DNA of 64,000 nt from Halomonas sp. CH40. GTDB lineage: Bacteria > Pseudomonadota > Gammaproteobacteria > Pseudomonadales > Halomonadaceae. Below the pieces are notes generated by a model. The model made no database searches. It saw only the letters and a list, made by a program, of their open reading frames with translations, and was not told where the DNA came from. A program made the position numbers and the translations under genes. The stretch is taken from the NCBI GenBank assembly GCA_041875495.1, contig CP112982.1, positions 3,224,001 through 3,288,000 on the forward strand, written 5' to 3'. Numbering within the stretch: position 1 is the first letter of the stretch; each line of letters starts with the position of its first letter. Of this stretch, positions 24,977 through 34,155 are shown piece by piece.

Positions 24977-27283
24977 CTAGGCCTTCCACCAACCGGGCAA
25001 TAACGCCTGCAGCTTTGGCGCAGTAAAGCGGTCATCCAGCAGTTCGATCAGGCCGTTATCGTCCGGGCTGCGGATGACCCGCCCGGCTGCCTGCACCACT
25101 TTCTGCAAGCCGGGGTAAAGATAGGTATCGTCATCGCCCTGCCCAAAACGGGCCTGAAGCCGAGCCGCCTGGGCCTGCTGGAAGTGGCCAAAGGGCGGCA
25201 GGCCCAGGGTGGCAATATAGACGCCGACCAGAGCATCACCTGGCAGGTCGATGCCCTCGGCAAAGACCCCGCCCAGCACGGCCAGCCCGACCACCCCGCG
25301 CTGGCGGCGGAAAACCTCGATAAAGGCCTCACGCTCCGCTTCACGCATACCGGCCTGCTGAGCATGCAGCGGCAGCGAAGGGTCAACGGCGGCCAGGTGG
25401 TGCTGCAGACGCTGCAGATAGGCAAAGCTGCTGAGGTAGATCAGATAGTTCCCCGGTTGCGCCGCATACTGGCGGCTGACCCGCTGGGCAATTGGCGCCA
25501 GCGAGCGCTCCCGGTCTCGATAGCGGGTGCTGATCCGCGGATAGCGTACTTCGACCTGGGCCGCACGGAACGGGCTGGCAATCGTCTGCGCCACCGTGCG
25601 GGGTGGCAGGCTCAGCAAGTCGCGGTAAAAGCGCGTCGGCGTCAGGGTAGCTGAAAACAGTACGCAGGCATGGGCGGCCTTGAAGCGCTCGGCAATCAGA
25701 TCCCCCGGCACCACATTGTCAATCGCCAGGGTAGCCAACCGCCCTGGCCGAGCACGGCCACCCTGGCGGTTCTGACGGCTGACCAGCGTTACCGAGCAAA
25801 GCGAATGCTCGCCAAAGTCATCCATCAGGCGCATAAAACCTAAGGCATCAAACAGCAGCGTCTGCAGCTCGGGCACCACCGCATGCTCGGTCATATAGGC
25901 GGTCAGGTCATTCACCAGACGCTGCAAGGCGCGATTCAGCTCGCTGGGCACCTCCTCCAGATAACGGGTCAGCGGTTCATCACTGGCCTGCTCGCTATCG
26001 TAGGTCTTGATCAGGCGCCGCCAGGCCCGCTGAAGCGCCTCAAAGGTAGATGCCAGGCTTTTCGGGGCGGCGCGTTTGGCACTACTGACATCCGCTTGGC
26101 GCAAACGGGCGGAATACATACCGCGGGCGCGCTCGACCAGATTGTGCGCTTCATCCACCAGCGGCATCACCCGCCAGCGGTTCTGGCGGGTCAGCCCGTA
26201 GAGCAGCGCCTGACGGTCGAAGTAATGGTTCACATCGCCGACCACCACATCGCTCCAGCGGGCCATTTCCTGGCCAAGGTAATACGGGCAGATGGCATGC
26301 TCGGCCGCCAGCTGCTGAAGGCGCTGCCGGGTGAGCCAGCGTGCCTTGGCGGCCGCTTCCCTGGCCGCAGGCAGGCGGTCGAAGAAGCCGCTGGCCAGCG
26401 GGCAGCTATCGCCATGGCAGGCGCGATCAGGGTATTCGCAAGCCTTTTCCTTGGCAGTCAGCTCAACGATTCTGAGCGGCAGCGGCGAGGCAGAGGCCGT
26501 GGATGAGATTGAGGTATCGACCAGTTGCTGCAGGCTGGCAAGCACGGGTTCGCGCCCGGTAGTGCGGGCGGTGAGTACAAACAGGCGATCAAGCTGCTGC
26601 GCTGGCATGGCCATCAAGGCAGGAAACAGCACGCCCAGGGTTTTACCCAGGCCGGTGGGTGCTTCCAACAGCAGGGTGCGCTGGGTGCTGGCGGCTTTGT
26701 AAACCGTCTCGCTCAAGCTGCGCTGGTGGGGGCGAAAATCGGCAAACGGAAAGCGCAGCTGCTGGAGCGCCTGATCCCGCTCGCCGCGGTGTTGCTGCTC
26801 CTGACGGTGCCAGGCCTTGAACCGGCGGCACAGGGCTTCCAGCTCGGCCATCAGCTCTGCCCGCGTCATGCACGCCTGCTCAACGGTTTCCTGGTGGCTG
26901 CTGATATCCACATACACCAGACGCAGCTCTACCTCGTCCAGGCCATCGCGCTGGCAAAGCAGGGCACCGTAGACCTTAAGCTGTGCCCAGTGCAGGCGAT
27001 GCTGGCCCGCGCCGATGCGCGACAGGTCACCTCGGTGGGTCTTGATTTCTTCCAGGTAAACCGGCGTGGCATCTGCGTGGTAGCCATCCGCGCGACCGCG
27101 TAACTGAACGCCCAAGCACGCCCCTTCCAGCAGGTACTCCGCCTGATACCCGGCCGGGCGTTGCGATTGCGCCCACTGATGCCCGGCAATCCCCTCTTCC
27201 GCGCTGGGCGAAGGCGTATAGCGATACTCCAGGCTGCCGGTGCGGGCGGCAAACTCACACAGCGACCTGACCGCTACTTTCAT
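24977..27283 (-). CDS. Fe-S superfamily 2 DNA helicase (DinG/XPD-like)
   Basis: 768 residues. An N-terminal PD-(D/E)XK-like region (about 1-130, EYLLEGACLGVQLRGRADG, VYLEEIKTHRGD) precedes the helicase. Walker A is APTGLGKTLGVLFPAL and the DEAH box LVDEAHNLVERARGM. Four Cys (CEYPDRAC, DSCPL, AICPYYL) form the Fe-S cluster site between motifs I and II, and VQAAGRVIRSPDDNG is motif VI. Such proteins unwind DNA 5'-3' in repair. The gene overlaps the upstream VRR-NUC nuclease gene by 4 nt; the pair probably acts together on branched or damaged DNA. Confidence 0.9.
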   Translation of the reverse strand: MKVAVRSLCEFAARTGSLEYRYTPSPSAEEGIAGHQWAQSQRPAGYQAEYLLEGACLGVQLRGRADGYHADATPVYLEEIKTHRGDLSRIGAGQHRLHWAQLKVYGALLCQRDGLDEVELRLVYVDISSHQETVEQACMTRAELMAELEALCRRFKAWHRQEQQHRGERDQALQQLRFPFADFRPHQRSLSETVYKAASTQRTLLLEAPTGLGKTLGVLFPALMAMPAQQLDRLFVLTARTTGREPVLASLQQLVDTSISSTASASPLPLRIVELTAKEKACEYPDRACHGDSCPLASGFFDRLPAAREAAAKARWLTRQRLQQLAAEHAICPYYLGQEMARWSDVVVGDVNHYFDRQALLYGLTRQNRWRVMPLVDEAHNLVERARGMYSARLRQADVSSAKRAAPKSLASTFEALQRAWRRLIKTYDSEQASDEPLTRYLEEVPSELNRALQRLVNDLTAYMTEHAVVPELQTLLFDALGFMRLMDDFGEHSLCSVTLVSRQNRQGGRARPGRLATLAIDNVVPGDLIAERFKAAHACVLFSATLTPTRFYRDLLSLPPRTVAQTIASPFRAAQVEVRYPRISTRYRDRERSLAPIAQRVSRQYAAQPGNYLIYLSSFAYLQRLQHHLAAVDPSLPLHAQQAGMREAEREAFIEVFRRQRGVVGLAVLGGVFAEGIDLPGDALVGVYIATLGLPPFGHFQQAQAARLQARFGQGDDDTYLYPGLQKVVQAAGRVIRSPDDNGLIELLDDRFTAPKLQALLPGWWKA

Positions 27284-28971
27284 AACGGGCCATCAGACGT
27301 CTGGGCGGTTTCGGTCTGCCAGCGCACATGGCAGACGCTGACGTTAACCCCCTGGGCCTGCAGGGCGTTCAGCCACAGCCGCTGGTGATCCTGCAGGCGG
27401 TCTCCCGGCCCTTTGACTTCAATCAGCTGATACGTCTTCGCCTGCTGATTCAGGGCAATCAGATCCGGCAGCCCACGGCTGTGATGGCGCAGGTCCAACA
27501 ATAGGTGTTCAAAGATAAAGCGCCAATCCGCCGCGGGAATACACGCCAGGGCCGCCTCCACGCGCTCGGGCGTCAGCGTTGGCCAATACACTAAAGAGCA
27601 GCGAATGCCCTGCTTGCTGGCCAGCCGCTCTTGGATGATCTGGCGATAGCGACCGTCATCAAGCGCCTTGAAGGCCTGATCCACCAACCCCTGGCGCGCC
27701 TCGACAAACCCCGGCCGGAACAGGTCTGCAGGGCCCGCCTGGAAGGGGTGAAAAAAGGCGCCGCGCACCGGGGCAAACAGCACCGGCCAGAACAGCAACG
27801 CAAAGATACCGGTAAACAGGCTGTTTTCAACGTGATAAAGCTGCCAGTCTGTATCGCTGAGCGCTTCAATCACCACCTGTTCAACGCGCCCCACTGCAGG
27901 CGGCAGGCTAAGCTGTTGCAGCGGTAACGCCTCAATAGTTGGCTTTTCAACGACCAGCCCCGCCTTGTGTGCACTGCGTTGCAGAATGCGCTGGAGTTGA
28001 ACGCGGGTTTCCGGCTGGGGAATCTGCGCCAGCGCCTCCACAGCCTCAGCGTATACCTGCTCAGGCGGCGCCGATTTTTCCTTCAGGCGCAGAGCGCGAA
28101 CCCGGGCATCCCGGTGCTGGCTATGGGCATAAAGGGCCAGGGCAAGGTCACGCTCGCCCCGGCGTTCTGCTTCACGGCCAAGGCGAAACAGCACCCGTTG
28201 GCGGCGATAGTCCAGCCATTCGGTGCCCACGGCGTCAGGCAGCTGCTGGCTAAGCACCGCCAGCGCTTCGCCCTGGGCGGCGCGCGCTTCCAAATCCGCC
28301 AGGTGCAGATACAGGTCTACTTCATCACGCTGATGAAAAGGCCGTGATGCTGAGGTAAGGGGGACGTCTTCAAAGCGCTGCTGCTGCAGTTCGGTGACCA
28401 CAAACTCTGACCACCGCTGGCGCAAGTTGCCAAAAAACATCAGCCGCAGGCGATCAAACAGAGCCGCCCGGCATAGCTTCACCACCTGTACCGGCGCTTG
28501 CAGCCACCAGTCGGTTAACGGCTGAGCGTTACCCTCATCAGCCTCCAGCAGTTTCTCCACCAGCTGCGCCTTGCTGTGCGAGGCCAGCCAGCGTTCATCC
28601 GGCCTGAGGTGGCGCGCCAGCGCCAGGCACTCCGGGCGTTTCAGCAGCGGGCAAAGCTGTTCCAGCGTCAATAAGGGGGCCACACTGACCCAGCCCGTGG
28701 CAGACAGCATCACCAGCGCCTGATCAAGGTCCGGCACCTCCGCATACGTCAGGGCATCACAACGAAACAGCTCGCCTTTACGCATCACCATGCGCATCAA
28801 CAGCGCCTGGGCAGGCTCAGGCAGCTGCAACAGCTCACCCAGCGCATCCGCTTCCTGCTTAGTCAATAAATCCGCATAGTGGTTGAGGCAAAGGGAGATC
28901 ATCTGCTCGGCATTACGCAGATAATACAGCGGGTCATCCAGTGAGGCGGCCTTGATATCAGCGGTGGTCAT
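27280..28971 (-). CDS. FAN1-like VRR-NUC domain nuclease
   Basis: About 563 residues from ATG 28971 (frame open to 29025). DDPLYYLRNAEQMI close to the start matches bacterial FAN1-type proteins, which favours this start over the ones at 29025 or 29007; no strong ribosome-binding site discriminates. Central region is helical. The C-terminal VRR-NUC domain shows GLPDLIALN (metal Asp) and LIEVKGPGDRLQDHQ (ExK catalytic pair with following Gln). This nuclease family trims 5' flaps and interstrand-crosslink intermediates. It forms a two-gene unit with the Fe-S helicase downstream. Confidence 0.87.
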   Translation of the reverse strand: MTTADIKAASLDDPLYYLRNAEQMISLCLNHYADLLTKQEADALGELLQLPEPAQALLMRMVMRKGELFRCDALTYAEVPDLDQALVMLSATGWVSVAPLLTLEQLCPLLKRPECLALARHLRPDERWLASHSKAQLVEKLLEADEGNAQPLTDWWLQAPVQVVKLCRAALFDRLRLMFFGNLRQRWSEFVVTELQQQRFEDVPLTSASRPFHQRDEVDLYLHLADLEARAAQGEALAVLSQQLPDAVGTEWLDYRRQRVLFRLGREAERRGERDLALALYAHSQHRDARVRALRLKEKSAPPEQVYAEAVEALAQIPQPETRVQLQRILQRSAHKAGLVVEKPTIEALPLQQLSLPPAVGRVEQVVIEALSDTDWQLYHVENSLFTGIFALLFWPVLFAPVRGAFFHPFQAGPADLFRPGFVEARQGLVDQAFKALDDGRYRQIIQERLASKQGIRCSLVYWPTLTPERVEAALACIPAADWRFIFEHLLLDLRHHSRGLPDLIALNQQAKTYQLIEVKGPGDRLQDHQRLWLNALQAQGVNVSVCHVRWQTETAQTSDGPL

Positions 28972-29074
28972 AATGGATTGAATGGTAGACTGGTTCCCTA
29001 TGTGCATGATGGAAGAAGCGAGCATTAACCACAGCCAATAATGCCATCATAAACGTTCACCTTGCGAGGACACC

Positions 29075-29818
29075 ATGCGAACCTTACAACTCAACGCCGA
29101 TATGGGTGAAAGCTTTGGGCCCTGGGTGATGGGCCTGGATCATGAGGTGATGCCGTATATTGACCTGGCCAATATTGCCTGCGGCTTCCATGCCTCCGAC
29201 CCGGATGTGATGCGCAGCACGGTGCGCATGGCCGTTGAGCATGGCGTGAAAGTGGGCGCTCACCCCGCCTACCCGGATCTGGTCGGTTTCGGGCGGCGCA
29301 GCCTGGCCTGTTCAGCGGCGGAAATCGAGAATCTGGTGCTGTATCAGATCGGCGCGCTGGCGGCGATCTGCCGGGCGGAAGGCACCGAGCTTAGCTACGT
29401 CAAACCCCACGGCGCCCTGTACAACGACAAGGCACGCAGTGAAGAGATCTTTACCGCCGTGGCCAAGGCAGTGGTCGCCTTTGATCCTCAGCTGCCATTA
29501 ATGACGCTGGCCATCCGCGACACCTCCCGCCTTAGACAGCTGGCCGAGGCGCAGGGCATTACCCTGCTGCTGGAAGCCTTTGCCGACCGTGGCTACGATG
29601 CGGATGGGCATCTGCTGTCGCGCCGCCTGCCGGGGGCCGTTCATCACGACCCGGATACCATCATTGAGCAGGCGCGGCGGATTGCTCAGAGAGAGGCGCT
29701 GACCGCCAGCGATGGCAGCGCCCTGATACTCGAAGCGGATGCGCTGTGTGTGCACGGTGATAACGCCGAATCGGTGGCCTCGGTGCGCCGGATTCGCGAG
29801 ATGCTGGAGACGCTATGA
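29075..29818 (+). CDS. pxpA: 5-oxoprolinase subunit PxpA (LamB/YcsF)
   Basis: 247 residues, GAGGA before ATG. Typical start [12 protein letters not shown], then [28 protein letters not shown] and [11 protein letters not shown], all hallmark metal/substrate residues of the LamB/YcsF family. With PxpB and PxpC it hydrolyses 5-oxo-L-proline to glutamate using ATP. First gene of the pxpABC operon; the next gene overlaps by 4 nt. Confidence 0.93.
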   Translation: MRTLQLNADMGESFGPWVMGLDHEVMPYIDLANIACGFHASDPDVMRSTVRMAVEHGVKVGAHPAYPDLVGFGRRSLACSAAEIENLVLYQIGALAAICRAEGTELSYVKPHGALYNDKARSEEIFTAVAKAVVAFDPQLPLMTLAIRDTSRLRQLAEAQGITLLLEAFADRGYDADGHLLSRRLPGAVHHDPDTIIEQARRIAQREALTASDGSALILEADALCVHGDNAESVASVRRIREMLETL

Positions 29819-30558
29819 TCATGGCTCAGCCCTTGCCCCGATTGGAGCGCGCTGGTCTGGATGGCTGGATGGTGCGCCTGTTTGAGCACATCGACGATAG
29901 CAATCTGCCCTGGCTGACTGCCCTGGCCCATGACTGTGAAGTCGCCTTTGGCTCAGCGCTGGTTGATCTGGTGCCCTCCTACACCACCCTGCTGGTGGTG
30001 TTTGACCCAGCCCAGCTGGCCCCAAAGGCCGCGCGCCAGACGCTGACTCAACTGCTCGCTAACTTAAGCCCCCAGGAAAACGCTGTTGAAGGCAAGCTTC
30101 ATGATATTCCCACCTGGTATGACGAAAGCGTAGGGCCGGATGTTGAACGGGTGGCAGAGCTCTCCGGGCTTTCGACTGAACAAGTGATCGAACGCCATGT
30201 CCAGCAGGAGTACCGCGTGTTCGCGCTGGGTTTTGCGCCAGGGTTTGCCTTTATGGGGCTGCTTGACCCCACGCTTCATTGCCCGCGCCTGGACACGCCG
30301 CGCCAGCGGGTACCGGCAGGCAGCGTGGCAATTGCTGGCCAGCAGACGGCAGCCTACCCTAGCGTCACTCCCGGCGGCTGGAACCTGATTGGGCGCACCG
30401 CCATCAGGCTGTTTGACCGCCAGCGCGAGGGCTTCAGCCTGCTCAGGGTGGGCGACCGGGTGCGTTTTGTCAGTATCGATCGCGCCCGCTTTGAAGCTGA
30501 CGGCGGCGACACCACGCCGCTCAAGGCAGCACCCAGACAAAAGGAGGCACGCCGCTGA
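29815..30558 (+). CDS. pxpB: 5-oxoprolinase subunit PxpB
   Basis: 247 residues. Carries the allophanate-hydrolase subunit 1 (KipI-like) signatures [18 protein letters not shown] (here [13 protein letters not shown]), [19 protein letters not shown] and [15 protein letters not shown]. Together with PxpC it should catalyse the ATP-dependent activation/ring opening steps. ATGATCATG at the start gives two possible Met codons; the first overlaps the pxpA stop by 4 nt. Confidence 0.92.
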   Translation: MIMAQPLPRLERAGLDGWMVRLFEHIDDSNLPWLTALAHDCEVAFGSALVDLVPSYTTLLVVFDPAQLAPKAARQTLTQLLANLSPQENAVEGKLHDIPTWYDESVGPDVERVAELSGLSTEQVIERHVQQEYRVFALGFAPGFAFMGLLDPTLHCPRLDTPRQRVPAGSVAIAGQQTAAYPSVTPGGWNLIGRTAIRLFDRQREGFSLLRVGDRVRFVSIDRARFEADGGDTTPLKAAPRQKEARR

Positions 30559-31511
30559 TGAGTACGCCGATTGAAAAAGGCCTGGATGGCCTGCGCGTGA
30601 CCCGTGCCGGGCCGCTGGCGCTGTTGCAGGATGCTGGGCGTTTTGGCGTTCGCCATCTCGGCGTGACCCAGGGCGGCCCCGTCGACCTGCATGCCTGGGC
30701 CTGGGCCAACCACCTGGCCGCTAACCCCTGGGGCACCACGGCGCTGGAAGTGACCTTTGGCGGGCTGGAGCTGGTAGCAGAACGGGCAATGACCCTGGCC
30801 ATCACCGGCGCCGACCTGGGCGCCCAGCATAACCGGCAGCAGGCCCCCTATTGGCAAGCGTTCCAGGTCAAACCAGGCGACACCCTGAGCTTTGCCACCC
30901 CGGTAAACGGGTTGCGCAGCTATCTGGCCGTGGCGGGCGGCTTACATGGTGAAGCGGTAATGGGCAGCACAGCCTGCGTGGTGCGCGAACAGCTGGGAGG
31001 AATCGACGGCCTGGGCCACCCCTTACGTGAGGGTGACCGCCTGATGGTGCAGAAAGCCACCCGCCAGACCCGTGATACACCGGTTACTGCGCCGCCAAGC
31101 CTCCCTGACTACAGCGCCGACGCCACCCTCGATTGTCTGCCAGGCGCCCAGATCGACGCATTCAGCGGCAAAAGCGTCTTCGATGCGTTCAATAGCCAGT
31201 GGCAGGTGGACCAACGCACCGACCGTATGGGCGTCCGCCTCACCGGGCCAAAGCTGCGCTGCAACATCGACTCCATGATCTCGGAAGGCATTTCGCTGGG
31301 TGCCATTCAGGTACCGCCGGATGGCCAGCCGATTGCGCTGCTTAACGACAGACAGACAATTGGCGGCTACCCCAGGCTGGGTAACCTGACACCCCTTGCC
31401 GCCTCGCGCCTGGCTCAGTGCCAGCCGGGGCAGAAGGTGAAGCTTCAGGCGGTGTCTGTTGAGGTTGCGCAGCGCAGGCATCAGGCGTTTTTGGCGGGGT
31501 TTAGGGGCTAA
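30558..31511 (+). CDS. pxpC: 5-oxoprolinase subunit PxpC
   Basis: 317 residues of the allophanate-hydrolase subunit 2/KipA family: LLQDAGRFGVRHLGVTQGG, DLHAWAWANHLAANPWG, LRSYLAVAGG and a C-terminal ISEGISLGAIQVPPDGQP with GGYPRLGNL. Its ATG shares one base with the pxpB stop. It completes the 5-oxoprolinase and appears intact at family length. Confidence 0.92.
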   Translation: MSTPIEKGLDGLRVTRAGPLALLQDAGRFGVRHLGVTQGGPVDLHAWAWANHLAANPWGTTALEVTFGGLELVAERAMTLAITGADLGAQHNRQQAPYWQAFQVKPGDTLSFATPVNGLRSYLAVAGGLHGEAVMGSTACVVREQLGGIDGLGHPLREGDRLMVQKATRQTRDTPVTAPPSLPDYSADATLDCLPGAQIDAFSGKSVFDAFNSQWQVDQRTDRMGVRLTGPKLRCNIDSMISEGISLGAIQVPPDGQPIALLNDRQTIGGYPRLGNLTPLAASRLAQCQPGQKVKLQAVSVEVAQRRHQAFLAGFRG

Positions 31512-31652
31512 GGTGGTGGGTTTGTTGTTAAGAGATCTACTGACCTGCTACTTGAAAACTCAATGGCTCTTATACCTTTGAGTTTTTGAGGTTTGGCTGG
31601 TATCGGCCATGAGCTGTCTTTTAGGCACCACTGATGTAGCGATTTAACATTT

Positions 31653-31690
31653 GTAGCAGGGGCGCGACGTCAGGAGCGTCCCCTGCCTAC
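31653..31690. repeat. Inverted repeat GTAGCAGGGG / CCCCTGCcTAC
   Basis: Near-perfect 10-11 bp arms around an 18-nt loop containing CGACGTCAGGAGCG. Could act as a bidirectional terminator-like hairpin after pxpC or be a REP-type unit. Confidence 0.55.
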
Positions 31691-31915
31691 ACTTGTTAGT
31701 GGTTGTATAACGTGAAGTCGTGGTCGAACCACAGAACAAAGAAGACGTCTCTTTGCCGGTACGGTTCGCGTGAGCCACTAACGCTGAAATAAGCGGCGGC
31801 ACGTCAGGGACGACCGGTGGACGGCCGCCAGGCCGGAATGATGGTGTTGAGGTGATCCCCGCCCGGCAAGCTCGCCCGCCTGCGGCGAGTGGGTGGCTTG
31901 CTTTGCGAAGCCGGA

Positions 31916-31955
31916 ACTGTCATTCCCGAGTGGGGTAATCGGGAATCCACCTTGA
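31916..31955. repeat. Solo REP-like palindrome
   Basis: Contains TTCCCGAGTGGGGTAATCGG followed by GAATCCACC; arms TTCCCGA and TCGGGAA. Opposite orientation to the copies at 46-58 kb and near-identical over 40 bp to the copy at 33192. Confidence 0.8.
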
Positions 31956-32045
31956 TCTTTGCTCGATGATGCACGGTTGATGGTGAACCGCCACGTCAGT
32001 TAAGCACGTTGTGCTAAAGTAATGGCATCACGACAAGGAGTCATC

Positions 32046-33002
32046 ATGAGCGATCAGGACGATAGCCGCCGCGCCGACCACGATAGCCCGTGGAAGATGG
32101 CGTTGGAGTCATACTTTCAAGAGTTTCTGGCACTGCTGTTCCCAGCCATCAATGAGCAGGTGGACTGGTCAAAAGGTTACAGCTTTCTCGATATAGAACT
32201 TCAGCAGATTACGCCGGATGCAGACAGTGGAAGACGCTACGCTGATAAACTGATCAAGGTGTACGCTAAAGATGGCAGCGAGACCTGGGTGCTGATTCAC
32301 GTCGAGATCCAGGGTGAGCCTGAAGAGGCGTTTGCTGAGCGAATGTATACCTATCAGTATCGGTTGCGAGACCGCTACAGCATTGACGTTGTCAGCCTGG
32401 CGGTATTGGCGGATACCCGTCAGAACTTTCGTCCGACGACGTTTCATTATACGCGCTGGGGATGCGAGCTGACGTTTACTTTTCCCACGGCTAAACTGAT
32501 CGACTGGGAAATGCATTGGGCGGATCTTGAAGCCAGCAATAACGTCTTCGCATTGGTAGTGATGGCTCAGATTCAAGCCAAGCGGGTGAAAGGCGGCGCG
32601 ACGCGCAAGAATGTCAAGGTTGCCCTGGTTCGGCTGCTGTATGAACGAGGCTACAGCCGAGAACAGATCATGCGGTTGTTCAATATCATCGACTGGATGC
32701 TGCAGCTGCCCAGAGCACTGGAACCCGAATTTGTCCAGGCGGTCTACGCCATACAGGAGGAAAAGCAAATGCCTTATGTGAACACAATTGAGCGCTTAGG
32801 TATCGAGAAAGGCGAAAAGTTGGGGATCGAGAAAGGCCGACAAGAAGAACGCCAAGCAGCCGAACAGCGCGCCCTGGAAAGCAAGCGCAATGCTGCCCGT
32901 AAGTTAATTGCCTTTACTGAGATGAGCGATCAGCTCATTGCGGAGATTGAAGAGCTGCCGGTTGAAGAAGTCGAAAAGCTACGCACCGAAACGCGGCATT
33001 GA
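32046..33002 (+). CDS. Rpn-family PD-(D/E)XK nuclease, type 1 body, tail alpha
   Basis: 318 residues from ATG 32046 (AAGGAG upstream). The N-terminal two-thirds is a PD-(D/E)XK-type nuclease: RYADKLIKVYA gives the metal Asp and WVLIHVEIQGE the ExQ variant of the (D/E)xK pair. A charged, repeat-bearing linker (IEKGEKLGIEKGRQEERQ) leads to a helical tail (RNAARKLIAFTEMSDQLIAE). The family was annotated as putative transposases but E. coli members are recombination-promoting DNA endonucleases. The body is closely related to the gene at 51212, while the tail is related to those of the Transposase_31-type genes at 47000 and 53321, so the two parts have different histories. An internal start exists at 32769. 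Confidence 0.85.
   Translation: MSDQDDSRRADHDSPWKMALESYFQEFLALLFPAINEQVDWSKGYSFLDIELQQITPDADSGRRYADKLIKVYAKDGSETWVLIHVEIQGEPEEAFAERMYTYQYRLRDRYSIDVVSLAVLADTRQNFRPTTFHYTRWGCELTFTFPTAKLIDWEMHWADLEASNNVFALVVMAQIQAKRVKGGATRKNVKVALVRLLYERGYSREQIMRLFNIIDWMLQLPRALEPEFVQAVYAIQEEKQMPYVNTIERLGIEKGEKLGIEKGRQEERQAAEQRALESKRNAARKLIAFTEMSDQLIAEIEELPVEEVEKLRTETRH
32769..33002 (+). CDS. Predicted internal RpnS-like product of the Rpn gene
   Basis: In-frame ATG at 32769 lies 8 nt after a perfect AGGAGG (32755-32760) inside the nuclease gene. It would give a 77-residue protein consisting of the linker and tail alpha only (MPYVNTIERLG...). The E. coli precedent is an intragenic RpnS that inhibits the full-length Rpn toxin. 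The same AGGAGG-8nt-ATG is kept in the relative at 51212. Prediction only. Confidence 0.5.
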   Translation: MPYVNTIERLGIEKGEKLGIEKGRQEERQAAEQRALESKRNAARKLIAFTEMSDQLIAEIEELPVEEVEKLRTETRH

Positions 33003-33053
33003 AACTTTTTACGTCGCTACGAAAGGTCATTAGCCACGAACGCTCACGGACGG

Positions 33054-33108
33054 CACGGACAAACTCCTTTCGTTTTTTATGAGCAGTTTGGTTTTGACCT
33101 TGTCCGTG
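33054..33108. repeat. Inverted repeat CACGGACAA / TTGTCCGTG
   Basis: Nine-bp perfect arms about 37 nt apart, 50 nt after the Rpn stop. May act in transcription termination; T-runs lie inside the loop and at 33131-33137. Confidence 0.4.
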
Positions 33109-33191
33109 TTTTCAGTGAGGGTCTGTGGCCATTTTTTTACTCACCACGCCGCCGCACGGCCACCACACCTGCCAATTCGGTTACCCCCGAA

Positions 33192-33299
33192 ACTGTCATT
33201 CCCGAGTGGGGTAATCGGGAATCCACCTTGAATTTTGCTGCTGCCGCCCGAAAACCAAGGTCAACGTGGATTCCCGCTAAAGCCATGCGGAAATGACGG
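33192..33299. repeat. REP-like palindrome pair
   Basis: 33192-33231 is nearly identical to 31916-31955, so the Rpn gene at 32046 is flanked by direct repeats of 40 bp. A second, inverted REP-like half (GTGGATTCCCGCTAAAGCC... GGAAATGACGG) follows at 33265-33299, giving a doublet of about 105 bp with ends GTCATT and AATGAC. Confidence 0.75.
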
Positions 33300-33333
33300 A
33301 TGTGGGTTCGCAAGTATGACGTTTGCGGGCTTG

Positions 33334-33833
33334 CTAACTGGCTTTGCTTTGCGCCAGAGAGGAAAGCGCTTCGCCAATGGAATGCAGCATTTCCTGGGTG
33401 TGGCCAACGTCCTGCCGGATCTCTTTGGCGGAGGAGGACGAACGCTCGGCTAGTTTGCGCACTTCTGCCGCGACGACCGCAAAGCTTCTGCCTGCTTCAC
33501 CTGTTCTACCAGGCTCTGCTGCGGCTGATTACGCTCAGGAACGGCAAGACGTGGCAGCAGGGTAATGCACAGGGCCTGCTCGCCGCTTGGTAGCTTTACC
33601 GCCGCACTCCTCATTAAGAGTGCCCCAGGCATCTACTGCTTCACAGTGATGCCCATCCGAGTGATGGCTTTCCTGCATCAGCTCCGTAATGGCATTGGCA
33701 TCAAGGGTCGGCACAAGGGTACCCAGCCCACAGCCATTCATTGGCGTGTCCGGTGTTCCCAGTCGCGTATAAAAGCCTGGTTGCGGTAAGGCAGTAGGGA
33801 TGTTCCGGTGATGCGAGCAAGTAGGACTTTCAT
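33334..33833 (-). pseudogene. Degraded methyl-accepting chemotaxis protein remnant
   Basis: On the minus strand the segment 33334-33483 encodes [20 protein letters not shown] followed by [13 protein letters not shown], the signalling-hairpin sequence of chemoreceptors, and stops at TAG (33334-33336). Upstream to an ATG with GGAGG at 33833 the frame is broken several times and resembles no clear sensor domain. Most of the receptor is missing. A scrambled leftover beside palindromic repeats, consistent with deletion or rearrangement here. Confidence 0.65.
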
Positions 33834-34155
33834 GTAGCAACCTCCCTGTTAAGTCTGTATAGATAAAGATGTTATAAGTTCCAGTTAGAATGAATATACT
33901 TGTACAATTCTTTAATGTATTTTTTTGTTAAATAAAAAGGAGTTGGGGTAAATTGAAAAATTATCTGTATATAGTCAGTATTTTACTGAGGTTTTGCTGT
34001 AAAGAAAAAAAATGAATAACTGATAAACCCTTGCGGCTTCTTAAAACATTGCCTACTGTAAATTTGTTGCATAGCTTTTTTGAGGCGTTTTTTGAACAGC
34101 TTTTTGCATAGCCCGATCAAGACAAGTAGCCGGTGAGCAACAAGGAGGCAGGACG
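33834..34155. other. AT-rich promoter region of the EAL gene
   Basis: About 320 bp of A/T-rich sequence with no gene. Near 34070-34115 TTGCATAG occurs twice about 40 nt apart around AGCTTTTT motifs, possibly an operator pair. AAGGAGG with 7-nt spacing precedes the next ATG. Confidence 0.45.

Larger units (their letters stand above)
31512..32045. other. Repeat-bearing intergenic region before an Rpn gene
   Basis: About 530 bp without a gene. It holds an inverted repeat at 31653-31690, a related ACGTCAGG-containing GC-rich stretch near 31800-31830, and a solo palindrome at 31916-31955 shared with many sites in the accessory regions. The AAGGAG ribosome-binding site of the next gene lies at its end. 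Confidence 0.6.
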
